From Hyphomicrobiales bacterium (GTDB lineage Bacteria > Pseudomonadota > Alphaproteobacteria > Rhizobiales > Rhizobiaceae), in the NCBI GenBank assembly GCA_900465915.1, contig UBKJ01000003.1, positions 126,144-190,143 of the forward strand: DNA of 64,000 nucleotides, read 5' to 3'. The translations under genes and the position numbers were made by a program. The notes under the pieces are model-generated. The model did no database searches and was not told the origin of the DNA. It worked only from the letters and a program-made list of their open reading frames with translations. Positions 1 to 9,597 of the stretch are shown here, in pieces; position 1 is the first letter of the stretch; each line of letters opens with the position of its first letter.

Positions 1-441
1 TTCCGTGACAGCGGTTTGCTCGACTCCCGCATCGGCCTCACGGTCATGCTGATGCTGATCAACCTGCCGATCGTGGTGTGGATGCTCTACACCTATTTCC
101 GCGAGATCCCGGGCGAGATCCTGGAGGCCGCGCGCATGGACGGCGCCACGCTGTGGAACGAGATCGTGCATGTGCTGACGCCGATGGCGGTGCCGGGCAT
201 CGCCTCGACGCTGCTGCTCAACATCATCCTGGCGTGGAACGAGGCGTTCTGGACCATCCGCCTGACCACGACGGAGGCCGCGCCGCTGACGGCGTTCATC
301 GCCTCCTTCTCCAGCCCGCAGGGGCTGTTCTGGGCGAAATTGTCGGCGGCTTCGACGCTGGCCATCGCGCCGATCCTGATACTGGGCTGGTTCAGCCAGA
401 AGCAACTCGTCCGCGGCCTGACGTTCGGCGCGGTGAAATAA
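1..441 (+). CDS. Carbohydrate ABC transporter permease, MalG/SmoG-like (5' end outside window)
   Basis: Inner-membrane permease of a carbohydrate (probably polyol) ABC importer. The reading frame is open from base 1, so the N-terminus lies outside the window. The conserved EAA loop that contacts the ATPase is visible as [20 protein letters not shown], followed by hydrophobic segments and the typical C-terminal [14 protein letters not shown] tail of MalG-type permeases. An ABC ATPase follows 22 bp downstream and a mannitol dehydrogenase after that, so the likely substrate is mannitol or sorbitol. The family call is firm; the substrate is inferred from neighbours. Confidence 0.93.
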   Translation, partial: FRDSGLLDSRIGLTVMLMLINLPIVVWMLYTYFREIPGEILEAARMDGATLWNEIVHVLTPMAVPGIASTLLLNIILAWNEAFWTIRLTTTEAAPLTAFIASFSSPQGLFWAKLSAASTLAIAPILILGWFSQKQLVRGLTFGAVK

Positions 442-463
442 CATTCCTGAGGGAGGAGGAACC

Positions 464-1462
<999 letters not shown>

Positions 1463-1493
1463 AACCATGGCGCATGAAACGGGAGACGATACG

Positions 1494-2972
1494 ATGACGG
1501 TGAAGCTTTCGCTTGCAAACCTTCCGGCCCTGTCGGACGAGGTGGCCCGCCCGGCCTATCGGCGCGGCGACTTGCAGGGCGGCATCCTGCATTTCGGGGT
1601 CGGCAATTTTCACCGTTCGCATCAGGCGGTCTATCTGGACCGGCTGTTTTCGGCCGGTCACGATCTCGACTGGGCGCTGGTCGGCGCGGGCGTGTTCGAC
1701 TTCGAGAAGCCGGGCCGGGAGAAGCTGAAGGAGCAGGACTGGCTGACCACGGTGGTCGAGCGCGACGCCGGCCATGTGCAGGCGCGCGTCACCGGCGCGA
1801 TGGTGGATTTCATCGAGCCGGGCGACACGGCGGCCATCGTGGCGCGGCTGGCCGACCCGGCCATCCGCATCGTCTCGATGACCATCACCGAGGGCGGCTA
1901 TTTCATCGATCCAGCGACGCAGAAGTTCAACCCCAGCCATCCCGACATCGCCGCCGACGCGGCCGCGCCCGACCGTCCGAAGACGGTGTTCGGCCTCGTC
2001 CTGGCCGGCCTGCGGGCGCGCCGCGCCGCGGGCGTTCCGCCCTTCACCGTCATGTCCTGCGACAACATCCCGCATAACGGCCATGTCACCGCCGACGCGG
2101 TGGTGGGGCTGGCGGAGCTGATCGACAAGGACCTGGGAGCCTGGGTGCGCGAGACGGTGGCCTTCCCCAACGGCATGGTGGACCGCATCACGCCGGCCAC
2201 CACCGACCGCGAGCGGCAGGCCTTGAAGGAGCGTTTCGACGTCGAGGACAATTGGCCGGTCTTCTGCGAGCCCTTCATCCAATGGGTGCTGGAGGACCAT
2301 TTCCCCTCCGGCCGTCCGGCGCTGGAGAAGGCGGGCGTGCAGTTCGTCGACGACGTGTCGCCCTTCGAGCTGATGAAGATCCGCATCCTCAACGGCGGCC
2401 ACGCCACCATCGCCTATCCGGCCGGGCTCATGGACATCCATTTCGTCCACGAGGCGATGCAGAACGATCTGGTGCGCAAGTTCCTGATCCGGCTGGAGCA
2501 CGAGGAGATCATCCCCACCATTCCGCCGGTGCCGGGCGTGGACCTCAACGACTATTTCGAGCTGATCGAGCGCCGCTTCTCCAACCCGACCATCGGCGAC
2601 ACGATCCGGCGGCTGTGCCTGGACGGCTCGAACCGCCAGCCGAAATTCATCATCCCCACCATCGCCGACCGTCTGGCGGCGGGGCAGGGCGTGGCGGGCC
2701 TGGCGCTCGAATCGGCGCTGTGGTGCCGCTATTGCTACGGCGAGACGGAATCGGGCGCGACGATCGAGCCCAACGATCCCAACTGGGACCGTCTGGTCGC
2801 GACCTCCCGCGCCGCCAAGGCCGATCCGCAGAAATGGCTCGCCATGGAGGATATCTATGGCGACGTCGGCAAGTCGCCCGTCTTCGCGGCCGAATTCGCC
2901 AAGGCGCTGAACGCGCTGTGGAAAGACGGTACGGTGAAGGTGCTGGAGCGTTATATCGCCGAAGCGAAATAG
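1494..2972 (+). CDS. mtlK: Mannitol 2-dehydrogenase (polyol-specific long-chain dehydrogenase)
   Basis: NAD-dependent oxidation of D-mannitol to fructose (or D-arabinitol to xylulose), 492 aa from the chosen start, the normal family length. The N-terminal nucleotide-binding region has GVGNFHRSHQAVYLD. The catalytic polyol-dehydrogenase region has ELMKIRILNGGHATIAYPAG with the expected Lys, Asn and His. An in-frame ATG at 1467 would add nine residues, but GGGAGA lies at the right distance before 1494, so 1494 is preferred. Last gene of the transport operon; a terminator follows. Confidence 0.93.
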   Translation: MTVKLSLANLPALSDEVARPAYRRGDLQGGILHFGVGNFHRSHQAVYLDRLFSAGHDLDWALVGAGVFDFEKPGREKLKEQDWLTTVVERDAGHVQARVTGAMVDFIEPGDTAAIVARLADPAIRIVSMTITEGGYFIDPATQKFNPSHPDIAADAAAPDRPKTVFGLVLAGLRARRAAGVPPFTVMSCDNIPHNGHVTADAVVGLAELIDKDLGAWVRETVAFPNGMVDRITPATTDRERQALKERFDVEDNWPVFCEPFIQWVLEDHFPSGRPALEKAGVQFVDDVSPFELMKIRILNGGHATIAYPAGLMDIHFVHEAMQNDLVRKFLIRLEHEEIIPTIPPVPGVDLNDYFELIERRFSNPTIGDTIRRLCLDGSNRQPKFIIPTIADRLAAGQGVAGLALESALWCRYCYGETESGATIEPNDPNWDRLVATSRAAKADPQKWLAMEDIYGDVGKSPVFAAEFAKALNALWKDGTVKVLERYIAEAK

Positions 2973-2995
2973 CGTTCGCCGGAATGAAACAGTTC

Positions 2996-3020
2996 AAAGG
3001 GCGGCCTTGCGCCGCCCTTT
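2996..3020 (+). terminator. Bidirectional-looking stem-loop after mtlK
   Basis: Perfect 10-bp inverted repeat AAAGGGCGGC / GCCGCCCTTT with loop CTTGC, 24 nt after the mtlK stop. A-rich and T-rich flanks make it usable on both strands, and the minus-strand phosphatase gene ends just beyond it. Confidence 0.8.
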
Positions 3021-3055
3021 GGCGTTTCCGGGGGCTGATACGTATAAAAAGCCGG

Positions 3056-3628
3056 CTAAGATTGCCCGCAGCCAAGGGAACGGATCGCCCAGCGCCGGCC
3101 GTCGCTGGTCAGCGTGGAAACGCTGAGCGGGGCGACGTCGATCTTCCAGAACGACTGAAGCGGCGCGTCGAGAACATGGAGAGCCATGGCGCGGATCATG
3201 GCCGCATGGGTGACGGCCACGATCTTCCCGCCCCGCCGCAGGCGTTCGTCCAGCCACAGCCCCGCGCGGCGATGCATGTCGGCGACCGACGCCCCGCCGG
3301 GCGCCGCCGCCTGCGGATCGCTCATCCACGCGGCCAGCGCGTCGGCCTGCGTCGCGGCGACGGCGGCGAGCGTTTCACCCTCCCACGCGCCGCAATCCAT
3401 GTCCGACAGGCCCGGATCGATCTCGAAGCCTTGCGGGGCGAGCGCCTCCGTCGTCTCTCTCGCGCTGGTTTCCGGCGCGCTCATCACCGCTTCGGCCCCG
3501 TGCGCAAAACCCGCAAGCGTCCCGGCCGCCGTGCGTTGGCCCGGCTCCAGCGGCAGCCGCGCGCCGAAGACGCCCTTGCCCGAAACGGCCCCGCGGCAGA
3601 TCAGGATCAGGCGCGTGCTGCGGTCCAT
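3056..3628 (-). CDS. Histidine-phosphatase-superfamily protein lacking the RHG motif (cobalt locus)
   Basis: 190 aa, phosphoglycerate-mutase-like fold. Family members begin with a strand followed by RHG, whose His is phosphorylated. Here the equivalent is LILICRGAVSG (residues 7-17), so the phospho-acceptor His is replaced. Other family features remain: SAPETSARETTEAL, WEGETL and the late His in AVTHAAMIRA. Divergent from the cbtB riboswitch and cbtA, which fits a B12/cobalt role. It may be a degenerate or non-catalytic member; the function is not proven. Confidence 0.75.
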   Translation of the reverse strand: MDRSTRLILICRGAVSGKGVFGARLPLEPGQRTAAGTLAGFAHGAEAVMSAPETSARETTEALAPQGFEIDPGLSDMDCGAWEGETLAAVAATQADALAAWMSDPQAAAPGGASVADMHRRAGLWLDERLRRGGKIVAVTHAAMIRAMALHVLDAPLQSFWKIDVAPLSVSTLTSDGRRWAIRSLGCGQS

Positions 3629-3689
3629 TTCTATTCATCCTCGGCGGGGGACGGCGCGTTGACGGGAAAGTTTCCCGCAAGTATAAATG

Positions 3690-3770
3690 ACGCGCTTCAT
3701 GTCAGGAAGCCAGTGAGATTCTGGCGCGGTCGCGCCACTGTAATCGCAATCACAGCGAAAGCCAGACCCT
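3690..3770 (+). promoter_or_regulatory. Cobalamin (AdoCbl) riboswitch upstream of cbtB
   Basis: Core motifs are clear: GAAGCCAGTGAGATTCTGGC, then GCGGTCGCGCCACTGTAA (B12 box) and GCGAAAGCCAGACC closing the junction. The cbtB start codon is about 55 nt downstream with an AAGGAGGA ribosome binding site. Expected action: high B12 represses cobalt import. Boundaries are approximate because the outer P1 pairing is not sharply defined by eye. Confidence 0.9.
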
Positions 3771-3823
3771 GATTTGCGGCGCACATGTCCGTTAGGAACG
3801 CGCTATTCAAGGAGGACACTTCA

Positions 3824-4036
3824 ATGTCGATTGCGTCTTACAACGACACGCCGGCGATCGCCACGCCGATCCCCGTGGGCCAATTGCTGCCCTGGGCGAT
3901 CTTCGGCGGCCTGCTCGCCGTCATCGCCATCTATTTCATCGGCGCCGAGGAAGGCGCCACCCATATCGTGCCCGGCATGCAGGTGCATGAATTCGTGCAT
4001 GACGGCCGGCATCTGCTCGGCTTTCCCTGCCACTGA
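3824..4036 (+). CDS. cbtB: CbtB cobalt transporter subunit
   Basis: 70-aa one-TM protein (about residues 18-37, LPWAIFGGLLAVIAIYFIG) with a histidine-rich C-terminus (HIVPGMQVHEFVHDGRHLLGF), the hallmark of CbtB. An in-frame ATG at 3785 would add 13 residues, but AAGGAGGACACTTCA sits directly before 3824. Works with CbtA downstream to take up Co2+ for B12 synthesis. Confidence 0.93.
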   Translation: MSIASYNDTPAIATPIPVGQLLPWAIFGGLLAVIAIYFIGAEEGATHIVPGMQVHEFVHDGRHLLGFPCH

Positions 4037-4050
4037 GAAGGGAAGCTGAA

Positions 4051-4788
4051 ATGACTGGTCAACTTTTGCTGCGAGGCATGATCGCAGGGCTCATCGCCGG
4101 CCTTCTGGCGTTCGGTTTCGCGCGCACCTTCGGCGAGCCGTCGGTGGATCGCGCCATCGCCTTCGAGGAAGCGGCGGCCGCCGCCGCGCACGAGGCCGAG
4201 GAGCCCGAGCTCGTCAGCCGCCAGACGCAGGCCGGGCTCGGCCTCTTCACCGGCATGATGGTCTACAGCGCCGCCATGGGCGGCCTGTTCTCGCTGGTCT
4301 TCGCCGCCACCTTCGGCCGCGCCGGCCGGCTCGGCCCGCGTTCGCTCGCCGCCGTCATCGGCCTCGCCGCTTTCGTGGCGCTGATCGTCGTGCCGGGGCT
4401 GAAATATCCCCCCAATCCGCCCGCCGTCGGCGATCCCGAGACCATCGGCGTGCGCACCGGCCTGTTCTTCGTCATGCTCATAGCCTCCATCGTCGGCATG
4501 GGCGCGGCCTTCACGCTGGCACGCAAGCTCGCCGCGCAGATGGGCGCGTGGAACGCGGCGATCGTCTCCGGCCTCGCCTATGTCGTCTTCATCGCCCTGG
4601 TCTGCCTGGTCCTGCCGGCGATCAACGAAGTGCCGGAAAACTTCCCTGCCCTGACGCTCTATAATTTCCGCATCGCCTCGGTCGGCATCCATGCGGTGAT
4701 CTGGAGCGTGATGTCGGTGGTCTTCGGCTATATGGCGGAAAAGCAGCTCAGCCAGAGCGGCAATTACCGCGCCGCGCGCTTCGCGTGA
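4051..4788 (+). CDS. cbtA: CbtA cobalt transporter subunit
   Basis: 245-aa polytopic membrane protein with about five hydrophobic helices, beginning MTGQLLLRGMIAGLIAGLLA. It carries the CbtA-type GLKYPPNPPAVGDPETI loop between helices. It starts 14 nt after cbtB and is presumably co-transcribed under the same riboswitch. Its stop overlaps the next start (GTGA), indicating translational coupling. Confidence 0.93.
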   Translation: MTGQLLLRGMIAGLIAGLLAFGFARTFGEPSVDRAIAFEEAAAAAAHEAEEPELVSRQTQAGLGLFTGMMVYSAAMGGLFSLVFAATFGRAGRLGPRSLAAVIGLAAFVALIVVPGLKYPPNPPAVGDPETIGVRTGLFFVMLIASIVGMGAAFTLARKLAAQMGAWNAAIVSGLAYVVFIALVCLVLPAINEVPENFPALTLYNFRIASVGIHAVIWSVMSVVFGYMAEKQLSQSGNYRAARFA

Positions 4789-5414
4789 CGCCAGACGTAA
4801 TCAGCGAACGCCGCATCCCCGATGCGGCGTTCGCGTTTGGGCTGCTCGTCGCTTTCCTGGTGGCGAGCCCCGCCGCCGCCCATTCGCGCCGTGGCGGCGG
4901 CGACAGGTCGGGCGTCGCCTTCGACGCCGTCTCGCATGGCGAAATGCCGGTGCTGGCCGCCTATCGCGGCGAAATCCATCGGCTGGCGCAAGGCGTCGTC
5001 AACACCGATCCGGCCTTTCGCCGGCTGATGAATTATTCCGCGATCGAATTTTCCTATTATTGCGCCTGGGGCCTCGCGCCCGGCGCGCTCCGCGACGAGG
5101 CGAGCCCCTTCAACGAATGCGCCCACGCCTATCTCGCCGCCGACAAGGCGCTGCTTCTGCGCATGCGCGCCATGCCGGAAACGCGCGCGGCGGCGGAGGC
5201 GCTGGTCTCGCGCATCGACGCCGACGCGGCGCGGGTCGGCGCGGCCTTCATCGGCTGCCGCTATTCCGACGCCGCCTTCAACACGGCGGAGTTCATCACC
5301 CCGCATTGGGAGGATCTGCCCGGCCACCCGCCGACGCTGGCCGCCGCGGCCGGATTGGCGCTCGCCGGCGCGGCGGGCGTCGCCGCGCCGTTCCTGCGTC
5401 GTCGCCGGTCTTAA
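4785..5414 (+). CDS. Secreted or membrane-anchored hypothetical protein of the cobalt operon
   Basis: 209 aa, GTG start overlapping the cbtA stop. An N-terminal signal peptide (about 17-32, FAFGLLVAFLVASPAAA) is followed by a His/Arg/Gly-rich stretch, a central region with conserved-looking Cys (YYCAWG, NECAH, GCRYSD), and a C-terminal hydrophobic helix plus RRRRS tail that would anchor it. No family recognised. Coupling to cbtA suggests an accessory role in metal uptake. Its stop overlaps the convergent proC-like gene by four bases. Confidence 0.75.
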   Translation: MTPDVISERRIPDAAFAFGLLVAFLVASPAAAHSRRGGGDRSGVAFDAVSHGEMPVLAAYRGEIHRLAQGVVNTDPAFRRLMNYSAIEFSYYCAWGLAPGALRDEASPFNECAHAYLAADKALLLRMRAMPETRAAAEALVSRIDADAARVGAAFIGCRYSDAAFNTAEFITPHWEDLPGHPPTLAAAAGLALAGAAGVAAPFLRRRRS

Positions 5415-6196
5415 CCGGTGATCCGCTTCAGCACGCCGTCCAGCGCCTGCGTCAGCGCCGCCGTGCCGCCATGGCGCTCGAAATCTCGGAACACCTGCTC
5501 GTTGAGCCCGCCCTTGGTGGCGAATTCGCCGCTCAGCTCGATGAAACCGTCATGCCTGCCCACCGCATCCAGCGCCGTCTGCGACAGTTCGGCGAAGAGC
5601 GGCGCGAGATAGGCGCGCGCCTTGTCCTGCGGCAGGTCCTTGCCGCCCAGCCATTCCGTCAGCCGGTGCATGACGCCGAAATAGGTCGCCATCACCGCGC
5701 TGGCGGCGGCGAGAAGATCGTATTCCTCGCGCGTGTCGCATTCCACAGCGGTCCCGAGCAGGCCGAAAATGGCGGCGGCCTGCGCGTTGCGCGGATAGAT
5801 CGCCGTCACGCCCTTGCGCCGGCTGACGAAGGGCAGCGGCACCGCCTGCGCCAGCTCCACCTCGGCGCCGATCCAGTCGAGAAGCGTGGCGCGGTCCACC
5901 GCCGCGACGACGCTGATCACCGTCTGGCCGTCGCGGAAGCGCAAGGGCCGGATGACGGATTCCGCCACCTGCGGGCGCACGGCCAGAAACACCGTGTCGC
6001 AGCGGTCGACGATGGCCTGGTTGTCGTCCACAACCTCGACGGCCGCGAGATCGGCGGCGAGTTTCGCGGCCGTTTCGGCGTTGCGCGCCGAGACGAGGAC
6101 GGAGGCGACGGCCGCCGGCTCGGCCAGAAGGCCGCGCACCATGGCGTCGGTGATCACGCCGGTTCCGATGAAGCCGATCTTTTGCGGTAGGGACAT
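5411..6196 (-). CDS. Pyrroline-5-carboxylate reductase-like NAD(P)H oxidoreductase
   Basis: 261 aa. N-terminal Rossmann motif IGFIGTGVITDAMVRGLL and C-terminal all-alpha dimerisation domain containing GFIELSGEFATKGGLNEQV, the counterpart of the P5CR signature. The frame is open upstream to 6682, but MSLPQKIGFIG at 6196 matches the family N-terminus and follows GGAGCAGCAGC. Whether it is the housekeeping ProC or a paralogue cannot be decided, because the C-terminal motif is divergent from canonical ProC. Confidence 0.82.
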   Translation of the reverse strand: MSLPQKIGFIGTGVITDAMVRGLLAEPAAVASVLVSARNAETAAKLAADLAAVEVVDDNQAIVDRCDTVFLAVRPQVAESVIRPLRFRDGQTVISVVAAVDRATLLDWIGAEVELAQAVPLPFVSRRKGVTAIYPRNAQAAAIFGLLGTAVECDTREEYDLLAAASAVMATYFGVMHRLTEWLGGKDLPQDKARAYLAPLFAELSQTALDAVGRHDGFIELSGEFATKGGLNEQVFRDFERHGGTAALTQALDGVLKRITG

Positions 6197-6380
6197 GTCT
6201 TGCTGCTGCTCCGTGAGGGGAAATTCGCGGCGACCATAAAATCCCGCGTGGAGATTGTCGACATTCAACCGGCGCGGAATGCGCCTTCGGGATAACATTT
6301 TCCTATGGACCGCCATCGACGGTGTTATTTGAAGCGATGGCGAAAATCGGCGATGCTGGCGCGACAACAGGGAGGTCGAC

Positions 6381-7877
6381 ATGCCCAGAACGCCAGGCGT
6401 CAAGGAATTCCGCTGCTTCATCGACGGCGAATGGGTCGCCGCGCAATCGGGCGAGACGTTCGAATCGCACGATCCCTTCACCGCGCAGGTCTGGGCGCGC
6501 ATTCCCCGCTGCGACGCGCGCGACGTCGACCTTGCGGTGGCCGCCGCGCGCCGCGCCTTCGACACGGGCGACTGGTCGCGGCTGACCGCCACCCAGCGCG
6601 GCCATCTGCTGCGCCGGCTCGGCGACCTCATCGCCCGCGACGCCGACCATCTCGCCGCGACCGAAGTGCAGGACAACGGCAAGCTCTATGCCGAAATGCG
6701 CGGGCAGGTGGGCTATATCCCGCAATGGTTCTATTATTTCGCGGGGTTGGCCGACAAGGTCGAGGGCGGCGTGCCGCCGATCGACAAGGCCGACATGTTC
6801 ACCTATACGCGCCACGAGCCGGTGGGCGTGGTGGCGGCGATCACGCCGTGGAACTCGCCCCTGCTGCTCTTGACGTGGAAGATGGCCCCGGCGCTCGCCG
6901 CCGGCTGCGTGATGGTGATCAAGCCGTCCGAATTCACCTCCGCCTCGACGCTGGAGCTGATGCGGCTGGTGGAGGAGGCAGGCTTTCCCAAGGGCGTGGT
7001 CAATGTGATCACCGGCTTCGGGCAGGACGTGGGCGAGGCGATCTCCACCCATCCGCATATCGACAAGATCGCCTTCACCGGCGGCGAAGCGTCCGGGCGG
7101 CGCATCGCCCAGCAGGCGAGCGGCAATTTCAAGCGGCTGACGCTGGAATTGGGCGGCAAGTCGGCGCAACTGGTCTTTCCCGACGCCGATATCGACAATG
7201 CGGTCAAGGGCGTGGTGTCGGGCATCTTCGCTGCCACGGGCCAGACCTGCATCGCCGGATCGCGGCTTCTGGTGCACGATTCGATCCATGACGAATTTCT
7301 GGAAAAATTTCTGAAACTGGCGGCCACCGCGCGCATGGGCGACCCGATGGACCCGGCCACGCAGGTCGGCCCCGTCACCACGCGCCCGCAATATAAGCGC
7401 ATCCTGTCGATGATCGACATGGCCAAGGCGGAAGGCGCACAGGTGGCGATGGGCGGCAAACCGGCCGAGCGGCCCGAATGCGGCGACGGCTGGTTCATCG
7501 AGCCGACGGTGTTCTTCGGCGTGCGCAACGACATGCGCATCGCGCAGGAGGAGGTGTTCGGGCCGGTGCTGTCGGTCATCCGCTTCCACGACGACGAGGA
7601 GGCCTATCGCCTCGCCAACGACACCGCCTACGGCCTGGCCGCCGGCGTCTGGACCTCGGACATCGCGCGCGCCTTCACCGCCGCCCGGCGGCTGCGCGCC
7701 GGCACGGTCTGGACCAACACCTATCGCGCCGTCTCCTACATGATGCCCTTCGGCGGAGTGAAGAATTCCGGCATGGGCCGCGAGAGCGGGCAGGACGCCA
7801 TCTACGATTTCCTGGAGACGAAAAGCGTCTGGCTGTCCTTCGCCAAGGACACGCCCAATCCCTTCGTGATGCGCTGA
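6381..7877 (+). CDS. NAD(P)-dependent aldehyde dehydrogenase
   Basis: 498 aa, full length for the ALDH superfamily. Visible catalytic residues: Asn158 (ITPWNSP), Lys181 (IKPSE), Glu256 (LTLELGGKS) and Cys290 (TGQTCIAGSR). The FTGGEASGR cofactor loop is present. ATG follows GGGAGG. Monocistronic with its own terminator at 7909. The substrate is not evident; similar rhizobial enzymes act on betaine, semialdehydes or carnitine-derived aldehydes. Confidence 0.92.
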   Translation: MPRTPGVKEFRCFIDGEWVAAQSGETFESHDPFTAQVWARIPRCDARDVDLAVAAARRAFDTGDWSRLTATQRGHLLRRLGDLIARDADHLAATEVQDNGKLYAEMRGQVGYIPQWFYYFAGLADKVEGGVPPIDKADMFTYTRHEPVGVVAAITPWNSPLLLLTWKMAPALAAGCVMVIKPSEFTSASTLELMRLVEEAGFPKGVVNVITGFGQDVGEAISTHPHIDKIAFTGGEASGRRIAQQASGNFKRLTLELGGKSAQLVFPDADIDNAVKGVVSGIFAATGQTCIAGSRLLVHDSIHDEFLEKFLKLAATARMGDPMDPATQVGPVTTRPQYKRILSMIDMAKAEGAQVAMGGKPAERPECGDGWFIEPTVFFGVRNDMRIAQEEVFGPVLSVIRFHDDEEAYRLANDTAYGLAAGVWTSDIARAFTAARRLRAGTVWTNTYRAVSYMMPFGGVKNSGMGRESGQDAIYDFLETKSVWLSFAKDTPNPFVMR

Positions 7878-7908
7878 AGGCGGGCGGGGCGCATTTCGCC
7901 ATGCGGTT

Positions 7909-7937
7909 GTGCGGGCCGGCGGCCCGCACGCATTTTT
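7909..7937 (+). terminator. Rho-independent terminator after aldehyde dehydrogenase
   Basis: Stem GTGCGGGCC / GGCCCGCAC (9 bp, loop GGC) followed by GCATTTTT, 31 nt after the stop codon. Confidence 0.85.
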
Positions 7938-8029
7938 CGCCGCATGGACAAACGGCCGAATTCCTTTTAAAAACTCTTCAATAGTTTGTTTTATCTTGAT
8001 TGCTGAACGTAATATTCGAGTTTCGATAA

Positions 8030-9205
8030 ATGAACGCAACGGTGGCGATCGATCCCAACACGCTCTTTTTCGCATCGGGTGTGTGCGCTGTGGCGCTGGG
8101 CCTGACGATCTGGAGCATCTGGCTGCAGCAGCGCAAGGACAAGTTCCTGCTGGGCTGGACGCTGGCGATGATCTTCCTGGGCAGCGGCGCGCTGATCTAT
8201 TACGCCTCGTCGCTGCCGTTTCGGATCGCCTCCATCATCGCCTTCAGCCTTGAGATCGTCGGCGTGGCGGCGATCTACGTCTCGGCGCGCGATTTCGCCG
8301 GCCGCAAGACGCGCGCGCGCTTCGTCGTCGGCATATGCCTAGTGCTCTTGGCGCTGATCGACATCCCGTCCTTTCTGGGCGCGACGGGGGTGGGCGTCAT
8401 CGTCTTCAACGGCGCGGCTGCGGCGTCGCTTGCTCTGTCCGGCGCGCTCTATTGGGAGCGGCGGCCCGAAGCGCCGGCCTCCATCGTCGCCGTTTCTGCG
8501 CTCTACATGCTAGCGGCGCTGTCCTTCGCGCTGTGCAGCGCGGTGCTGCTGCACCGGCAGACATGGGTGCTGACCGAAGCCCCGCGCAACTGGGCGGAAA
8601 GCCTCAACGCGGTGATGACTATGGTCGGCACCACCGGCATCGGCGCCTTGTCGCTCAGCCTCAACCAGTCCCGCATCGCGCAACGTTACCAGACCGCTTC
8701 GCGCACCGACTGGCTGACCGGGCTGTTCAACCGGCGCGCGCTGTTCGAGGCGCTGGCCGTCACGCCGATTCAGCCGGGCGACGTGGTGGCGGTGTTCGAC
8801 CTCGACCGCTTCAAATCGATCAACGACCGCTTCGGCCATGACATTGGCGACGAGGTGCTGCGCCGCTTCGCCGAGACGCTGGAGGAGAACTTGGCCGAAG
8901 GCGCGCTCGCGGCGCGTATGGGCGGCGAGGAATTCGTGGTGGTGATGCGCGAATGCGCCGGCCAGGAAGCCATGGCGGCGGTCGAGCGCATCCGGGTGGC
9001 CTTTTCCAGAAAAGCCGCGCCGGTGGTGCGCCTCGGCATGCCGATCACGACCAGCGCTGGCCTCGCTTTCGTGCGCGAGGAGGATGTGGGCCGCGAAACC
9101 GTCTTCCGCCGCGCCGACGAAGCGCTCTACCGCGCCAAGAACCAGGGCCGCAATCGAAGCTGCACCGAAAGTTTCATTCCCGACCGGCTGGCGTCGGGCC
9201 AGTAA
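8030..9205 (+). CDS. Membrane diguanylate cyclase (GGEEF)
   Basis: 391 aa. Six or seven predicted N-terminal TM helices (about residues 10-210) form an unnamed sensor module, followed by a GGDEF domain: SRTDWLTGLFNRRALFE, DLDRFKSINDRFGHDIGDEVL and the active-site RMGGEEF. The position of the RxxD inhibitory site before the active loop reads AEGA, so product inhibition at that site is probably lost. Makes cyclic-di-GMP. Closest chromosomal gene to the prophage left end. Confidence 0.93.
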   Translation: MNATVAIDPNTLFFASGVCAVALGLTIWSIWLQQRKDKFLLGWTLAMIFLGSGALIYYASSLPFRIASIIAFSLEIVGVAAIYVSARDFAGRKTRARFVVGICLVLLALIDIPSFLGATGVGVIVFNGAAAASLALSGALYWERRPEAPASIVAVSALYMLAALSFALCSAVLLHRQTWVLTEAPRNWAESLNAVMTMVGTTGIGALSLSLNQSRIAQRYQTASRTDWLTGLFNRRALFEALAVTPIQPGDVVAVFDLDRFKSINDRFGHDIGDEVLRRFAETLEENLAEGALAARMGGEEFVVVMRECAGQEAMAAVERIRVAFSRKAAPVVRLGMPITTSAGLAFVREEDVGRETVFRRADEALYRAKNQGRNRSCTESFIPDRLASGQ

Positions 9206-9331
9206 ACCTCGCCGCCGCGCAAACAAACTGCGCAATGTTCAATTTCGGTCTTGCATTCCGAAAGGCTTTTGGTTATCAGCGCACCGTCCGGTCTGAAAAG
9301 ACCGACGTGACCTTGCAGCGTCAAGGTCCGG

Positions 9332-9407
9332 GCCGCTTTAGCTCAGTTGGTAGAGCACATCATTCGTAATGATGGGGTCGCGTGTTCGAGTCACGCAAGC
9401 GGCACCA
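9332..9407 (+). tRNA. tRNA-Thr (anticodon CGU)
   Basis: Cloverleaf: acceptor GCCGCTT / AAGCGGC, D-arm GCTCAGTTGGTAGAGC, anticodon stem-loop CATCATTCGTAATGATG with CGT at the anticodon, T-arm GCGTGTTCGAGTCACGC, encoded CCA end. From 9357 onward the sequence is the att repeat, so the 3' two-thirds of this intact tRNA is supplied by the prophage. Confidence 0.97.
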
Positions 9408-9408
9408 A
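9357..9408 (+). repeat. attL (52-bp core direct repeat)
   Basis: Begins ACATCATTCGTAATGATG and ends GCAAGCGGCACCAA; identical over 52 bp to 54492-54543. It covers the anticodon arm to CCA of the tRNA-Thr plus one base. Confidence 0.95.
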
Positions 9409-9465
9409 CAACTCCTTGAAATCGCTAGTGTTTAGTCGGTACAACACGACACACCAATTTGTCCA

Positions 9466-9498
9466 TAGTGCTGCGGTTCTGCACTAACCGCAGCACTA
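9466..9498. repeat. 13-bp inverted repeat beside attL; candidate integrase/Xis arm site
   Basis: TAGTGCTGCGGTT (9466-9478), loop CTGCACT, AACCGCAGCACTA (9486-9498). The same TAGTGCTGC / GCAGCACTA pair recurs next to attR (54339-54389). Location 58-90 bp from the core suits arm-type sites. Alternatively it is a transcriptional hairpin. Confidence 0.55.
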
Positions 9499-9545
9499 GC
9501 TGCGTTGTGTCTATCGTTGTTGCCCCGTGTCTGCCAGACATAACG

Positions 9546-9574
9546 GACAAAATAAAACCCGCCGTAGGGCGGGT
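9546..9574 (-). terminator. Terminator of the leftward accessory operon
   Basis: Read on the minus strand: ACCCGCC, loop CTAC, GGCGGGT then TTTATTTT. It lies 24 bp past the stop of the deaminase gene, the last gene of the operon. Confidence 0.85.
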
Positions 9575-9597
9575 CTGAGGTAGAGAAATCGCCGTGA

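Noticed and set aside
6303..8075. 590-aa minus-strand open frame across the aldehyde dehydrogenase
   Set aside because: Antisense shadow: composition rich in Arg, His and Gly, no motif, and the plus-strand gene has all catalytic residues.
9206..9331. Terminator-like GGTCT-GAAA-AGACC hairpin before the tRNA
   Set aside because: Stem only 5-6 bp, no T-run; too weak to call.
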